A stretch of DNA of 9,434 nucleotides from Mycobacterium sp. (lineage in GTDB: Bacteria; Actinomycetota; Actinomycetes; Mycobacteriales; Mycobacteriaceae). The notes under the pieces were generated by a model. The model ran no database searches and was not told the origin of the DNA. It was given only the letters and a program-made list of their open reading frames with translations. The stretch is from positions 1-9,434 of the forward strand of contig VERS01000038.1 in the NCBI GenBank assembly GCA_018882545.1. The letters are read 5' to 3'. How positions within the stretch are numbered: the stretch's first letter is position 1; each line of letters opens with the position of its first letter. Position numbers and translations under genes: made by a program. This document shows positions 1 through 8,952 of this stretch, in pieces.

Positions 1-322
1 TCACGTAGGCGGGCATGATGCGGCGCACCCGGTTGCCGGCGTAGTGCCGCACCGAGGGTGCCGCCGATCCGGTGGCCGCCGCCCCCACCCAGGGACTGAA
101 CAGCAGATACCCGGACAGCACGAAGAAGATCGGCACACCGATCTCCAGGCGCGCATAGCCAAGTCCCGCGAAACCGTGGGTGTACTTGCCGGTGGTGTAG
201 GCAGCGTGGGTGGCGACGACCAGCAGGGCGGCCACAGCGCGAATGCCGGTGAGGGAGGGCACCCGGTCGACTCGCGAGACGGCTTCCAGTCCGCCCTGAT
301 CAAGTTCGCTGGTCGCGGTCAT
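1..322 (-). CDS. Acyltransferase family 3 membrane protein, N-terminal part (cut by window edge)
   Basis: Integral membrane O-acyltransferase of the OafA / acyltransferase-3 family, which transfers acyl groups (often acetyl) to sugars or lipids at the envelope. About 107 N-terminal residues are visible; the rest lies beyond position 1. The first membrane helix (about residues 24-41) carries the family's R-X10-H motif, Arg28 and His39, in a VPSLTGIRAVAALLVVATHA context. A second hydrophobic segment has the typical FFVLSGYLL at 66-74, followed by the basic RVRRIMPAY at the start of the next conserved block. The ATG (322-320) overlaps the deaD stop codon as ATGA, so the start is well supported and translation is probably coupled to deaD. 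The position next to deaD matches M. tuberculosis Rv1254, from memory. The acyl donor and acceptor cannot be inferred. Family confidence is high; specific substrate is unknown. Confidence 0.9.
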   Translation of the reverse strand, partial: MTATSELDQGGLEAVSRVDRVPSLTGIRAVAALLVVATHAAYTTGKYTHGFAGLGYARLEIGVPIFFVLSGYLLFSPWVGAAATGSAAPSVRHYAGNRVRRIMPAYV

Positions 323-1995
323 TTCTTAGGGCGGTGCGGCTTCCCAGTCGACGCCCGGGGGCCCGGGGCCCGCGCGCGGTCGGGTTTGAGCTCGATCGGA
401 ACCCCCGAGATTCGAGTGCTCTCAAGCTTTTTCCATGCTTCCCTGGGCAGCCTGGCCGGCAATTCGACCAGGGAGAAGTCACTCTTGATGGTGATGTGCC
501 CGAAGTCGCTTCGGTGCAGCCCGCCCTCGTTGGCGATCGCACCGACAATGGAGCCGGGTCCGACCTTGTGCTTCTTGCCGACCGCGATGCGGTAGGTGGC
601 CAGGTCGTCGCGCACCTTGCGCGGGGCACGCTCGCGCTCGGGGCGCTCGGGTCTTTTCTCCGGCGGCGGCTCGGTCATCAGGAATTCCGCACCGTTGCGG
701 CTCAACACCGCAAGCGCGGCGGCGATATCGGCCATCGGCACGTCATTGTCGCGTTCATAGGCTTCGACGAGCCGGCGGAAGGTCTCAAAGCCCGGGCCGG
801 CCAGGGCGTCGGTGATGGAGTCGCGGAATTTCGCCACCCGTTGGGCGTTGACGTCTTCGACCGAGGGAAGTTGCACTTCGGTGACCGGCTGGCGGGTCAC
901 CTTCTCGATGGACTTCAGCAGGTGCCGTTCCCTCGGCGAGACGAACAACAGAGCGGTGCCCGACCGGCCGGCCCGGCCGGTGCGCCCGATCCGGTGCACA
1001 TAGGACTCCGGGTCGTGCGGAATGTCGTAGTTGAGCACATGGGAGATGCGTTCGACGTCGAGGCCGCGGGCGGCCACGTCGGTGGCGACCAGGATGTCGA
1101 TACTGCCGTCCTTGAGCGCGGCGATGGTTCGCTCCCGAACGGCTTGCGGAACGTCGCCGTTGATGGCCGCTGCGGAAAACCCACGCGCGCGGAGCTTTTC
1201 GGCGACTTCCTCGGTGGCCTGCTTGGTCCGGACGAACACGATCATCGCCTCGAACGGTTCCACCTCGAGAATCCTGGTCAGGGCTTCCATCTTGCGCGGC
1301 CCGGCAACCTGCACATAGCGCTGTTCGATGTTCTCGGCGGTGGCGGTCTTGGCTTCGACGGTGACTTCGACCGGGTCGTGCAGGTACTTCTTGGTGATCT
1401 TGCGGATCGCCGGCGGCATGGTCGCCGAGAACAGCGCCACCTGCTTGTACTCGGGGGTGTCGGCGAGGATGCGCTCGACATCCTCGGCGAAACCCATCTG
1501 CAGCATCTCGTCGGCTTCGTCGAGCACCAGATAGTCCAGATGCGAGAGGTCCAGCGTCCCGCGCTCCAGGTGGTCGATGATCCGGCCGGGGGTGCCGACG
1601 ACCACCTGGGCACCGCGCCGCAGTCCGGCCAGCTGCACCGCGTAGGACTGCCCGCCATAGATCGGCAGCACCGCGACCTTGGGCAGATGCGCTGCGTACC
1701 GGCTGAAGGCCTCGGCGACCTGCAGCGCCAACTCCCTGGTGGGTGCAAGCACCAACGCCTGCGTCCGGTTGCTGGCCGTGTCGATGCGCGACAGCACCGG
1801 GATGGCGAAGGCAGCCGTCTTGCCGGTCCCGGTCTGGGCCAGACCCACGACGTCGGAGCCGGCCAGCAGCGCCGGGATGGTCGCCGCCTGGATCGCCGAT
1901 GGCGACTCGTAGCCCACTTCGGTGACCGCCTGCAGCACCGCGGGATGAATCTGCAGTTCGGCAAAGGTATTCGGCGGTGCGGCGGGGTTCGTCAT
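319..1995 (-). CDS. deaD: DEAD-box ATP-dependent RNA helicase DeaD/CsdA
   Basis: ATP-dependent RNA helicase that remodels structured RNA in ribosome assembly, mRNA decay and cold adaptation; it acts in the cytoplasm, often with the RNA degradosome. The 558-residue protein has every superfamily 2 motif: Q motif (Phe11 and Gln36), motif I AQTGTGKT (53-60), Ia PTRELA (85-90), Ib TPGR (135-138), DEAD (159-162), SAT (190-192), motif V around ATDVAARGLD (304-313) and VI HRIGRTGR (334-341). Residues about 465-540 form a DbpA-type RNA-binding domain (GPGSIVGAIANEGG at 479-492, then the FSLVELP strand). A charged Pro/Glu/Arg linker at 441-460 and a basic Arg/Pro/Lys tail from 541 flank it. Length and layout match mycobacterial DeaD (Rv1253). 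The start ATG has no clear Shine-Dalgarno site, but a TAGACT -10-like element sits 9 nt upstream. The stop overlaps the following acyltransferase by 4 bp. Confidence 0.97.
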   Translation of the reverse strand: MTNPAAPPNTFAELQIHPAVLQAVTEVGYESPSAIQAATIPALLAGSDVVGLAQTGTGKTAAFAIPVLSRIDTASNRTQALVLAPTRELALQVAEAFSRYAAHLPKVAVLPIYGGQSYAVQLAGLRRGAQVVVGTPGRIIDHLERGTLDLSHLDYLVLDEADEMLQMGFAEDVERILADTPEYKQVALFSATMPPAIRKITKKYLHDPVEVTVEAKTATAENIEQRYVQVAGPRKMEALTRILEVEPFEAMIVFVRTKQATEEVAEKLRARGFSAAAINGDVPQAVRERTIAALKDGSIDILVATDVAARGLDVERISHVLNYDIPHDPESYVHRIGRTGRAGRSGTALLFVSPRERHLLKSIEKVTRQPVTEVQLPSVEDVNAQRVAKFRDSITDALAGPGFETFRRLVEAYERDNDVPMADIAAALAVLSRNGAEFLMTEPPPEKRPERPERERAPRKVRDDLATYRIAVGKKHKVGPGSIVGAIANEGGLHRSDFGHITIKSDFSLVELPARLPREAWKKLESTRISGVPIELKPDRARAPGPRASTGKPHRPKK

Positions 1996-2004
1996 TGCGC
2001 CGCA

Positions 2005-2010
2005 AGTCTA
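2005..2010 (-). promoter_or_regulatory. Candidate -10 element for deaD
   Basis: On the minus strand TAGACT fits the mycobacterial TANNNT -10 pattern and lies 9 nt before the deaD ATG. Transcription would begin at or one base before the start codon, giving a leaderless or nearly leaderless mRNA. This agrees with the absence of a ribosome binding site. No convincing -35 element is seen. The assignment rests on spacing and pattern only. Confidence 0.4.
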
Positions 2011-2053
2011 GTGCCTGCGCGCGTGGCGCCCGCTTCGGCGTGGGCGGTGGCGG

Positions 2054-2059
2054 TACCGT
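2054..2059 (+). promoter_or_regulatory. Candidate -10 element for lprE (leaderless)
   Basis: TACCGT fits TANNNT and ends 8 nt before the GTG at 2068, the spacing expected when transcription starts on the first base of the start codon. No Shine-Dalgarno sequence precedes the GTG. This element also argues against longer in-frame starts such as the GTG at 2011. No clear -35 box is visible, which is common for mycobacterial SigA promoters. Confidence 0.5.
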
Positions 2060-2067
2060 GCCGGGAT

Positions 2068-2631
2068 GTGAACACACGGCTTACCGGCGCGACGGCGGGC
2101 CTCGCCGTGGCCCTCGCCGTGGCGCTGGCGGGTTGCGGTTCGGGGGACTCCACGGTGTCAAAGACGCCGATGCCGGCCACGCCGACCGCCGGGCCAGGCG
2201 CCCCGTCCAGCCCGGCCAGTTCGGCAGCCGCGCCGCAGCCCGGCCCGCCGGCGCCCGACCCCTGCGCGGTCAACCTGGCGGCTCCGGCGATCGGCCGGGC
2301 GGTGGCCGAACTACCCCGCGACCCGCGCAGCGGTCAGGGCTGGAATCCCGAACCGCTCGCCGGCAACTACAACGAATGCGCCCCGTTGTCGGCGGTGATC
2401 GTCAGGGCCAACACCAACGCCGCCAACCCCAACACCCGGGCGGTGATGTTCCACCTCGGCAAGTACATTCCCACCGGCGTCCCGGATACTTACGGGTTCA
2501 ACGGCATTGACCCCACCCAGAGCACGGGCGACACCGTGGCCCTGACCTTCGCCGGCGGGATGGGACTGCAGAGTGTGGTCAGATTCCGATGGAACGGCAA
2601 GGGTGTGGAACTGATCGGGAACACCCGCTGA
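2068..2631 (+). CDS. lprE: LppP/LprE-family lipoprotein LprE
   Basis: Secreted, lipid-anchored envelope protein of 187 residues, by sequence a member of the LppP/LprE family found in mycobacteria. It begins with a short signal peptide: Arg4, a hydrophobic Ala/Leu/Val stretch (9-21), then the lipobox LAGC with the acylated Cys23. A Pro/Ala/Ser-rich linker (about 32-62) follows, typical of surface lipoproteins. The folded domain starts at DPCAVNL and holds two cysteines (DPC and NEC) that could form a disulfide. Recognisable family blocks are ELPRDPRS, WNPEPLAGNYNEC, AVMFHLGKYIPTG and FRWNGKGVELIGNT near the C-terminus. The biochemical role is not established from sequence. I chose the GTG at 2068 because of the -10 element ahead of it; the same reading frame stays open further upstream, antisense to deaD, but that part is not coding. 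It is divergent from deaD and 19 bp before the FAD dehydrogenase, so probably co-transcribed with the latter. Confidence 0.92.
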   Translation: MNTRLTGATAGLAVALAVALAGCGSGDSTVSKTPMPATPTAGPGAPSSPASSAAAPQPGPPAPDPCAVNLAAPAIGRAVAELPRDPRSGQGWNPEPLAGNYNECAPLSAVIVRANTNAANPNTRAVMFHLGKYIPTGVPDTYGFNGIDPTQSTGDTVALTFAGGMGLQSVVRFRWNGKGVELIGNTR

Positions 2632-2650
2632 TCGTGGTGGACCCGGCTTC

Positions 2651-4000
2651 ATGACGGCGCTGACCGACACGCTGCGGGTGATAGTCGGCGCCAATCACCT
2701 CAGCACCGACCCCGATGTGCTGGCCTCCCGCTGCGTGGACTGGACCGGCCGCTACCGGGGCACGGCGACCGTCCTGGTCCGCCCCGCCGACACCGGCGAG
2801 GTTGCCGCGGTGCTGGCCGCCTGCCGCGCCGCGGGCCGCTGCGTCACCGTCCAGGGTGGGCGCACCTCACTGGTCGCCGGCACGGTTCCCGAACACGACG
2901 ACGTCCTACTGTCCACCGAACGGCTGACCGACCTCGGGCCGGTGGACACCGTCGAGCGCCGGGTCCGGGCCGGGGCCGGGGTGACGCTGAGTCAGGTGCA
3001 ACGGGTCGCCGCTGCGACCGGCCTGCTGTTCGGGGTCGACCTGACCGCCCGCGACTCGGCCACCGTGGGCGGGATGGCCGCCACCAACGCCGGCGGACTG
3101 CGCACGGTGCGGTACGGGCCGATGCGCGACCAGGTCATGGGCCTGGACGTCGCCCTGCCCGACGGAACGGTGCTGCACCGGCACTCTCGAATCCGTTCCG
3201 ACAACACCGGCTACGACCTGGCGTCGCTGTTCGTCGGTGCCGAGGGCACCCTCGGGGTGATCACCGCGGTCGACCTGAGGCTGCACCCGGTGCCCACCCA
3301 CCGGGTCACCGCGATCTGCGGATTCGCCGACCTGGAGGCACTGATCGACGTCGGTCGGGAACTGCGTGACCTGGAGACGATCGCCGCGCTGGAACTCGTC
3401 GATGGCCGCGCTATGACTTTGGCGGCCGAGCATCTGGGCTCAACCGCCCCAGCACCCGGGGACTGGCTGCTGTTGGCCGAACTGGCCGCGGACAGCGACC
3501 CCGTCGACCAGTTGGCGGGGGTTCTCAAGGGCGCGCCGCTGTGCGGGCCGCCTGCTGTCGGTGTCGGCCCCGCCGATCAGCAACGACTCTGGCAGGCCCG
3601 CGAGATCGTGGCCGAAGTTGTCGGACTCTTCGGTCCGCCAGTGAAATTCGATGTTTCGCTTCCACTTTCGTCGCTGGCGTCATTCGGTGCCGAGTCGGGG
3701 GCTCTGCTGCAGCGTCTCGCCCCGCAGACACTTGCGGTGCTGTTCGGCCACATCGGTGAGGGCAACCTGCACCTCAACGTGTTGCGCTGCGAGGCCGACG
3801 ACGAGTCCCGGATCTACGCCCCGATGTTGGAACTCATCGCCGCCCACGGCGGCAACGTCAGTTCCGAGCACGGCATCGGCAGCCGCAAGCGCTCCTATCT
3901 GGGGATGTCCCGGCAGCCCGCGGACATCGCCGCGATGCGCACCATCAAGGCCGCCTTCGACCCCACCGGTTACCTCAACCCGGCGGTGCTCTTCGACTGA
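2651..4000 (+). CDS. FAD-binding 2-hydroxyacid dehydrogenase (D-2-hydroxyglutarate / D-lactate dehydrogenase / GlcD type)
   Basis: Flavoenzyme of 449 residues that by family oxidises a D-2-hydroxyacid to the 2-oxo acid, passing electrons to a quinone or flavoprotein rather than NAD. The N-terminal PCMH-type FAD domain (about 35-215) has the pyrophosphate loop [13 protein letters not shown] (65-77), [15 protein letters not shown] (135-149), the [12 protein letters not shown] segment (154-165) and GAEGTLGVI (196-204). The C-terminal FAD-oxidase domain has His367 and His374 (GHIGEGNLH) and Glu406-His407 (SSEHGIG), which match the metal and substrate site of D-2-hydroxyglutarate dehydrogenases. 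Arg317, Lys332 and Asn376 also fall at the spacing of human D2HGDH substrate-binding residues, as I recall them. It ends with the family's DPTGYLNP. The ATG is preceded by a weak GGTGGA site 9 nt upstream and lies 19 bp after lprE. From memory it resembles Rv1257c. Substrate choice among D-2-hydroxyglutarate, D-lactate and glycolate is open. The 3' end overlaps the convergent MFS gene. Confidence 0.9.
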   Translation: MTALTDTLRVIVGANHLSTDPDVLASRCVDWTGRYRGTATVLVRPADTGEVAAVLAACRAAGRCVTVQGGRTSLVAGTVPEHDDVLLSTERLTDLGPVDTVERRVRAGAGVTLSQVQRVAAATGLLFGVDLTARDSATVGGMAATNAGGLRTVRYGPMRDQVMGLDVALPDGTVLHRHSRIRSDNTGYDLASLFVGAEGTLGVITAVDLRLHPVPTHRVTAICGFADLEALIDVGRELRDLETIAALELVDGRAMTLAAEHLGSTAPAPGDWLLLAELAADSDPVDQLAGVLKGAPLCGPPAVGVGPADQQRLWQAREIVAEVVGLFGPPVKFDVSLPLSSLASFGAESGALLQRLAPQTLAVLFGHIGEGNLHLNVLRCEADDESRIYAPMLELIAAHGGNVSSEHGIGSRKRSYLGMSRQPADIAAMRTIKAAFDPTGYLNPAVLFD

Positions 4001-5484
4001 GGTCGACCAGGGCCGAACTGCGGTCCGATCAGGAACATCGCGGCGAGTAGGCCGAACAGCGTCGCCAACACCGGTAGCACCATCGACTGGGACATCGCGA
4101 GAGCGAATGGGTCGTGCAGCGCCGGGGGGATGTGCATCACATCGGAATGTGTCGCCGGATCCGCGCGGGGTATTTCGGCGCTTACCCGCGCGGACATCAG
4201 CGCGGCCATGCTGGCGCTGCCCAGTACCGCGCCCACCTGCCGGGTGGTGTTGTAGACCCCCGACCCGGCGCCGGCTAACCGGGCGGGCAGATTGCGGGTG
4301 GCGGTGGCGCTCAGGGGTGCCCAGATGAAGGCCATGGCCACCCCCACCACCGCCAGCGGAACAGCCAGCCGCCAGATCGGGGTGCTCGGCGTCATCTCCA
4401 CCGACAGCCACCACAGCGCAGCGGTGAGGACGGCGAAGCCGAATCCGATGATCGGCCGCGGGTGTCGGCTGTCCACCATCCGGCCGACGAACGGCGCCAG
4501 CACACCGCTGGCCACCGCCATCGGCGCGGTCAGCAGCGCCGCCCGGGTCGGGGTCAGGCCGCATACCGACTGCGCGTAGAACATCAGCGGCAGCATCATG
4601 GCCGTCGAGACGAACCCCATCACTGCGATCCCGATAGTGGCCAGGCTGAAGTCGCGATCACCGAAGATCGCCAGCGGGATCAACGGATCGCGGCGGTTGA
4701 TCGACTGCCAGTAGACGAACACCGTCATCACCGCGACGCCTGCGAAGATCACCGCCCAGATCGACGGCCGCCAATCGTGGGTCTGGCCCTCCTGCAACCC
4801 GAAGACGATGAGGAACAGCCCGAGGCCCGAGAGCAGCACGCCGGGGATGTCGAATCGTTGCGGGTGCTTTTCCAGCGCCGGGACCAGCCAGGCGGCCAGG
4901 ATCAGGCCGATGAGTCCGATCGGCACGTTGACGAAGAAGATCCACGACCAGCCGAGGCGGTCGACGAGAACACCGCCGGCCAGCGGACCGGCCAGCGTCG
5001 CCAAACCCGCGGTGGCACCCCACATGCTCAGCGCGACACCCCGACCTTCGGGCGGGAAGATCCGAGTGATGGCCGTCAGCGTCTGCGGGGTGAGCAGCGC
5101 CGCCCCGACGCCCTGCACCACCCGGGCCGCGATGAGCACGCCGATGGACCCGGACAGCCCGCACCACAGCGAGGCCACGGTGAACACCGCCAGACCCGCC
5201 AGGTAGAGGTTTTTCGGGCCGAACCGGTCGCCAAGCCGGCCGGCCAGCAGCAGCGGCACCGCATAACCCAGGAGGTAGGCGCTGGTGACCCAGATGATGG
5301 CGTCGTAGTCGGTGATGTTCAGCGCCGCCATGATGCTGGGATTGGCCACCGCGACGATCGTCGAATCGACCAGGATCATGAAGAATCCGACCAGCATGAC
5401 CCACAACGTCTTCCACGGGCTGCCCGCGATCCGGGACTCGGTCGCGGCCATGGATACAGATGCTGCCAGCACATTCGGTTCCAC
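3970..5484 (-). CDS. MFS drug exporter, DHA2 (14-helix, EmrB/QacA-like) family
   Basis: Proton-driven multidrug exporter of the cytoplasmic membrane, about 493-504 residues. Features in order: TM1 with motif D1 ([14 protein letters not shown], 38-51), the loop 2-3 motif [11 protein letters not shown] (82-91), the TM4 segment [16 protein letters not shown] (120-135), and the antiporter motif C region [25 protein letters not shown] (166-190). Further hydrophobic segments up to a C-terminal helix ([11 protein letters not shown]) make about 14 helices, the DHA2 pattern; a short basic tail follows. From memory it matches Rv1250 in the kgd neighbourhood. The start is uncertain: GTG 5484, GTG 5472 (with a weak GGTGGA 6-7 nt upstream) and ATG 5451 are all possible, and only the hydrophilic N-terminus changes. 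Its last 31 bp overlap the convergent dehydrogenase gene. The substrate cannot be read from sequence; no regulator gene lies beside it. Confidence 0.93.
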   Translation of the reverse strand: MEPNVLAASVSMAATESRIAGSPWKTLWVMLVGFFMILVDSTIVAVANPSIMAALNITDYDAIIWVTSAYLLGYAVPLLLAGRLGDRFGPKNLYLAGLAVFTVASLWCGLSGSIGVLIAARVVQGVGAALLTPQTLTAITRIFPPEGRGVALSMWGATAGLATLAGPLAGGVLVDRLGWSWIFFVNVPIGLIGLILAAWLVPALEKHPQRFDIPGVLLSGLGLFLIVFGLQEGQTHDWRPSIWAVIFAGVAVMTVFVYWQSINRRDPLIPLAIFGDRDFSLATIGIAVMGFVSTAMMLPLMFYAQSVCGLTPTRAALLTAPMAVASGVLAPFVGRMVDSRHPRPIIGFGFAVLTAALWWLSVEMTPSTPIWRLAVPLAVVGVAMAFIWAPLSATATRNLPARLAGAGSGVYNTTRQVGAVLGSASMAALMSARVSAEIPRADPATHSDVMHIPPALHDPFALAMSQSMVLPVLATLFGLLAAMFLIGPQFGPGRPQSKSTAGLR

Positions 5485-5585
5485 CGCTGGCCGGGTGGGA
5501 GCCCTGCCGGTCGCCTGCCGGAATACTGCCGCCGCGCCTCAATTCCGGCGTTGACCGACCGACGGGCGTGGTTGACGAACACAAT

Positions 5586-5630
5586 GACGGGCTAGACGGG
5601 CTGGACGGGCTGGACAGCTTGGACGGCCCG
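5586..5630 (+). repeat. Five tandem 9-bp repeats between the divergent MFS and malic enzyme genes
   Basis: Five consecutive 9-bp units with consensus GACGGGCTG: GACGGGCTA, GACGGGCTG, GACGGGCTG, GACAGCTTG and GACGGCCCG. The second and third are identical and the last two are degenerate. The block sits in the 196-bp divergent intergenic region, ending 50 bp before the malic enzyme GTG. The unit length is a multiple of three, so the open frame through it reads as repeated Leu-Asp-Gly, but I find no supporting gene there. It may be a small slippage minisatellite or a cluster of protein-binding sites. The rest of 5485-5680 shows two GTTGAC copies 21 bp apart (5550 and 5571) and no confident promoter. 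Confidence 0.75.
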
Positions 5631-5667
5631 GGCGGCGGCGCAGACGTTGCCGCTGTTGTAACGACCC

Positions 5668-5674
5668 GAGGGAG
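5668..5674 (+). promoter_or_regulatory. Ribosome binding site of the malic enzyme gene
   Basis: GAGGGAG, with a 6-nt spacer to the GTG at 5681, is a good Shine-Dalgarno match. It selects this GTG over the in-frame ATG at 5696, for which the spacing would be too long. Confidence 0.7.
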
Positions 5675-5680
5675 TGATCG

Positions 5681-7996
<2,316 letters not shown>

Positions 7997-8029
7997 GCCG
8001 ACCGGGCACTCGCCGGCAAGCCCGTTCGT

Positions 8030-8035
8030 TAACCT
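8030..8035 (+). promoter_or_regulatory. Candidate -10 element for the EcsC-like gene
   Basis: TAACCT fits TANNNT in the 83-bp gap after the malic enzyme stop. It would start transcription near 8042 and give a leader of about 38 nt. The predicted start falls inside a perfect inverted repeat, GGCGT-G-ACGCC (8036-8046). No -35 element is convincing, and read-through from the malic enzyme gene is equally possible. Confidence 0.3.
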
Positions 8036-8045
8036 GGCGTGACGC

Positions 8046-8059
8046 CCCGCGGCAGCGGG
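8046..8059 (+). repeat. Short inverted repeat in the leader of the EcsC-like gene
   Basis: CCCGC-GGCA-GCGGG is a perfect 5-bp stem with a 4-nt loop, ending 8 nt before the AGAAAGG ribosome binding site (8068-8074). It directly follows the GGCGT-G-ACGCC repeat at 8036-8046. It could form a stable small hairpin in the mRNA leader. There is no following T tract, so it is not a standard terminator for the malic enzyme gene. In DNA this GC-rich such repeats also arise by chance. Confidence 0.35.
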
Positions 8060-8079
8060 AGCTGAGAAGAAAGGCCGAT

Positions 8080-8847
8080 ATGAGGCTTCGCCGCAAGCAG
8101 ACGACGCCGGAGAACCTTCCGGCCCGGCCCGAGGACTCGGGCGCATCTGCCAAGGTGCTGTCGCACATCCTGGAGTCCAGCGCGCGGCTGCAGGCCCCCG
8201 CCGTGAAGGCCTACGTCGGCCGACTGCGGCGCGCCAACCCCGGTGACACTCCGGCGGAGATCATCGCGCGACTGGAGAAGCACTATCTGGCCGCGGTGAT
8301 GGCCAGTGGCGCGGCCGTCGGGTCGGCCGCCGCGTTCCCGGGTATCGGCACCGTCGCGGCGCTGTCCGCCGTCGCCGGCGAGACCGTGCTGTTCCTGGAG
8401 GCGACCGCCGCCTTCGTACTGGCCGTCGCCGAAGTGCACGGCATCCCGGTCGAGGACCGGGAACGGCGCCGCACCCTGGTGCTGGCCGCACTCGTCGGCG
8501 AGGACGGCTCGGGAGCGGTCAAGGACGTGCTGGGGGCGGGCCGCACCAGCGGGGCCTGGCTGGCCGAGGCCGAACTGCTGCCCCTGCCGATCGTCTCCCA
8601 GCTCAACTCCCGGCTCGCGCAGTATTTCGTCAAGAAATACGCCATCAAGCGCACCGCGATGGCCTTCGGCAAGGTCTTGCCGGTCGGCATCGGCGCGGCG
8701 GTCGGCGGCGGGGGGAACCGGATGATGGGCAAGAAGATCATCGGCAACGCCCGCACGGCCTTCGGCCCCCCACCGGTCGGCTGGCCCGGGAACCTGCGCC
8801 TGCTGCAGGCCGTCGATGAGGTGCCCGCCATCGAGGAGTCGCAGTAG
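8080..8847 (+). CDS. EcsC-like membrane-associated protein of unknown function (kgd-adjacent)
   Basis: A 255-residue protein whose function I do not know. The N-terminus is basic (MRLRRK). Residues 71-118 are a Gly/Ala-rich hydrophobic region (GAAVGSAAAFPGIGTVAALSAVAG, then ETVLFLEATAAFVLAVAEVHGI), enough for two amphipathic or membrane helices. A second such region at about 193-215 (MAFGKVLPVGIGAAVGGGGN) is followed by basic residues (MMGKKIIGNARTAF). The pattern of a glycine-rich helix pair, a middle helical segment and a late PVGIGAAVGGG block resembles EcsC-family proteins; this is my inference from pattern, not an alignment. The tail is polar. The ribosome binding site AGAAAGG, 5 nt before the ATG, supports the start. 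From memory it is the counterpart of Rv1249c, which likewise sits directly upstream of kgd on the same strand, so the pairing appears conserved. It ends 105 bp before kgd and may share its transcription. Confidence 0.85.
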   Translation: MRLRRKQTTPENLPARPEDSGASAKVLSHILESSARLQAPAVKAYVGRLRRANPGDTPAEIIARLEKHYLAAVMASGAAVGSAAAFPGIGTVAALSAVAGETVLFLEATAAFVLAVAEVHGIPVEDRERRRTLVLAALVGEDGSGAVKDVLGAGRTSGAWLAEAELLPLPIVSQLNSRLAQYFVKKYAIKRTAMAFGKVLPVGIGAAVGGGGNRMMGKKIIGNARTAFGPPPVGWPGNLRLLQAVDEVPAIEESQ

Positions 8848-8873
8848 CCGCCCGAGCGTGCGCCTGACCTGCT

Positions 8874-8887
8874 CCGGTGAACACCGG
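8874..8887. repeat. Perfect inverted repeat upstream of kgd (candidate operator)
   Basis: CCGGTG-AA-CACCGG has 6-bp arms with a 2-nt centre, 26 bp after the stop of the EcsC-like gene and 8 bp before a TAGCCT -10-like element. It would overlap the -35 position of that promoter, where a repressor or activator dimer could act. No T tract follows, so it is unlikely to be an intrinsic terminator. Confidence 0.45.
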
Positions 8888-8895
8888 CGACGCGA

Positions 8896-8901
8896 TAGCC
8901 T
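8896..8901 (+). promoter_or_regulatory. Candidate -10 element for kgd
   Basis: TAGCCT fits TANNNT. Transcription would start around 8908-8910, giving a leader of about 44 nt that contains the GAGGCGAG ribosome binding site (8938-8945) located 7 nt before the GTG start of kgd. No good -35 box is seen; the palindrome at 8874-8887 occupies that position. Confidence 0.4.
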
Positions 8902-8952
8902 TGAGTCGACGTCAATGGGGCAGCTGGGCACAGAATCGAGGCGAGTGCTTCC

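Noticed and set aside
334..2067. Long plus-strand open frame antisense to deaD, continuous in frame with lprE
   Set aside because: It is the mirror of a strongly conserved helicase gene in GC-rich DNA. The predicted protein is low-complexity and lacks a recognisable domain, whereas the lprE signal peptide and promoter start at 2068.
785..2077. Second long minus-strand frame within deaD (Arg/Gly/Pro-rich, about 430 codons)
   Set aside because: Out-of-frame shadow of deaD; its composition is typical of shifted frames in high-GC genes and no motif is present.
4462..5595. Plus-strand open frame of about 377 codons antisense to the MFS exporter
   Set aside because: The product is a His/Arg/Asp/Gln-rich polar string mirroring membrane-helix codons; the exporter motifs on the other strand decide the coding strand.
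5550..5598. Possible promoter pair built from GTTGAC copies at 5550 and 5571 and a TAGACG at 5593
   Set aside because: The spacer is only 15 bp, the -10 lacks its final T, and no start codon follows at a suitable distance. I mention the two GTTGAC copies only as a weak direct repeat.
8848..8952. Intrinsic terminator after the EcsC-like gene
   Set aside because: The only strong inverted repeat (8874-8887) has no T tract, so I treat it as a possible operator instead.
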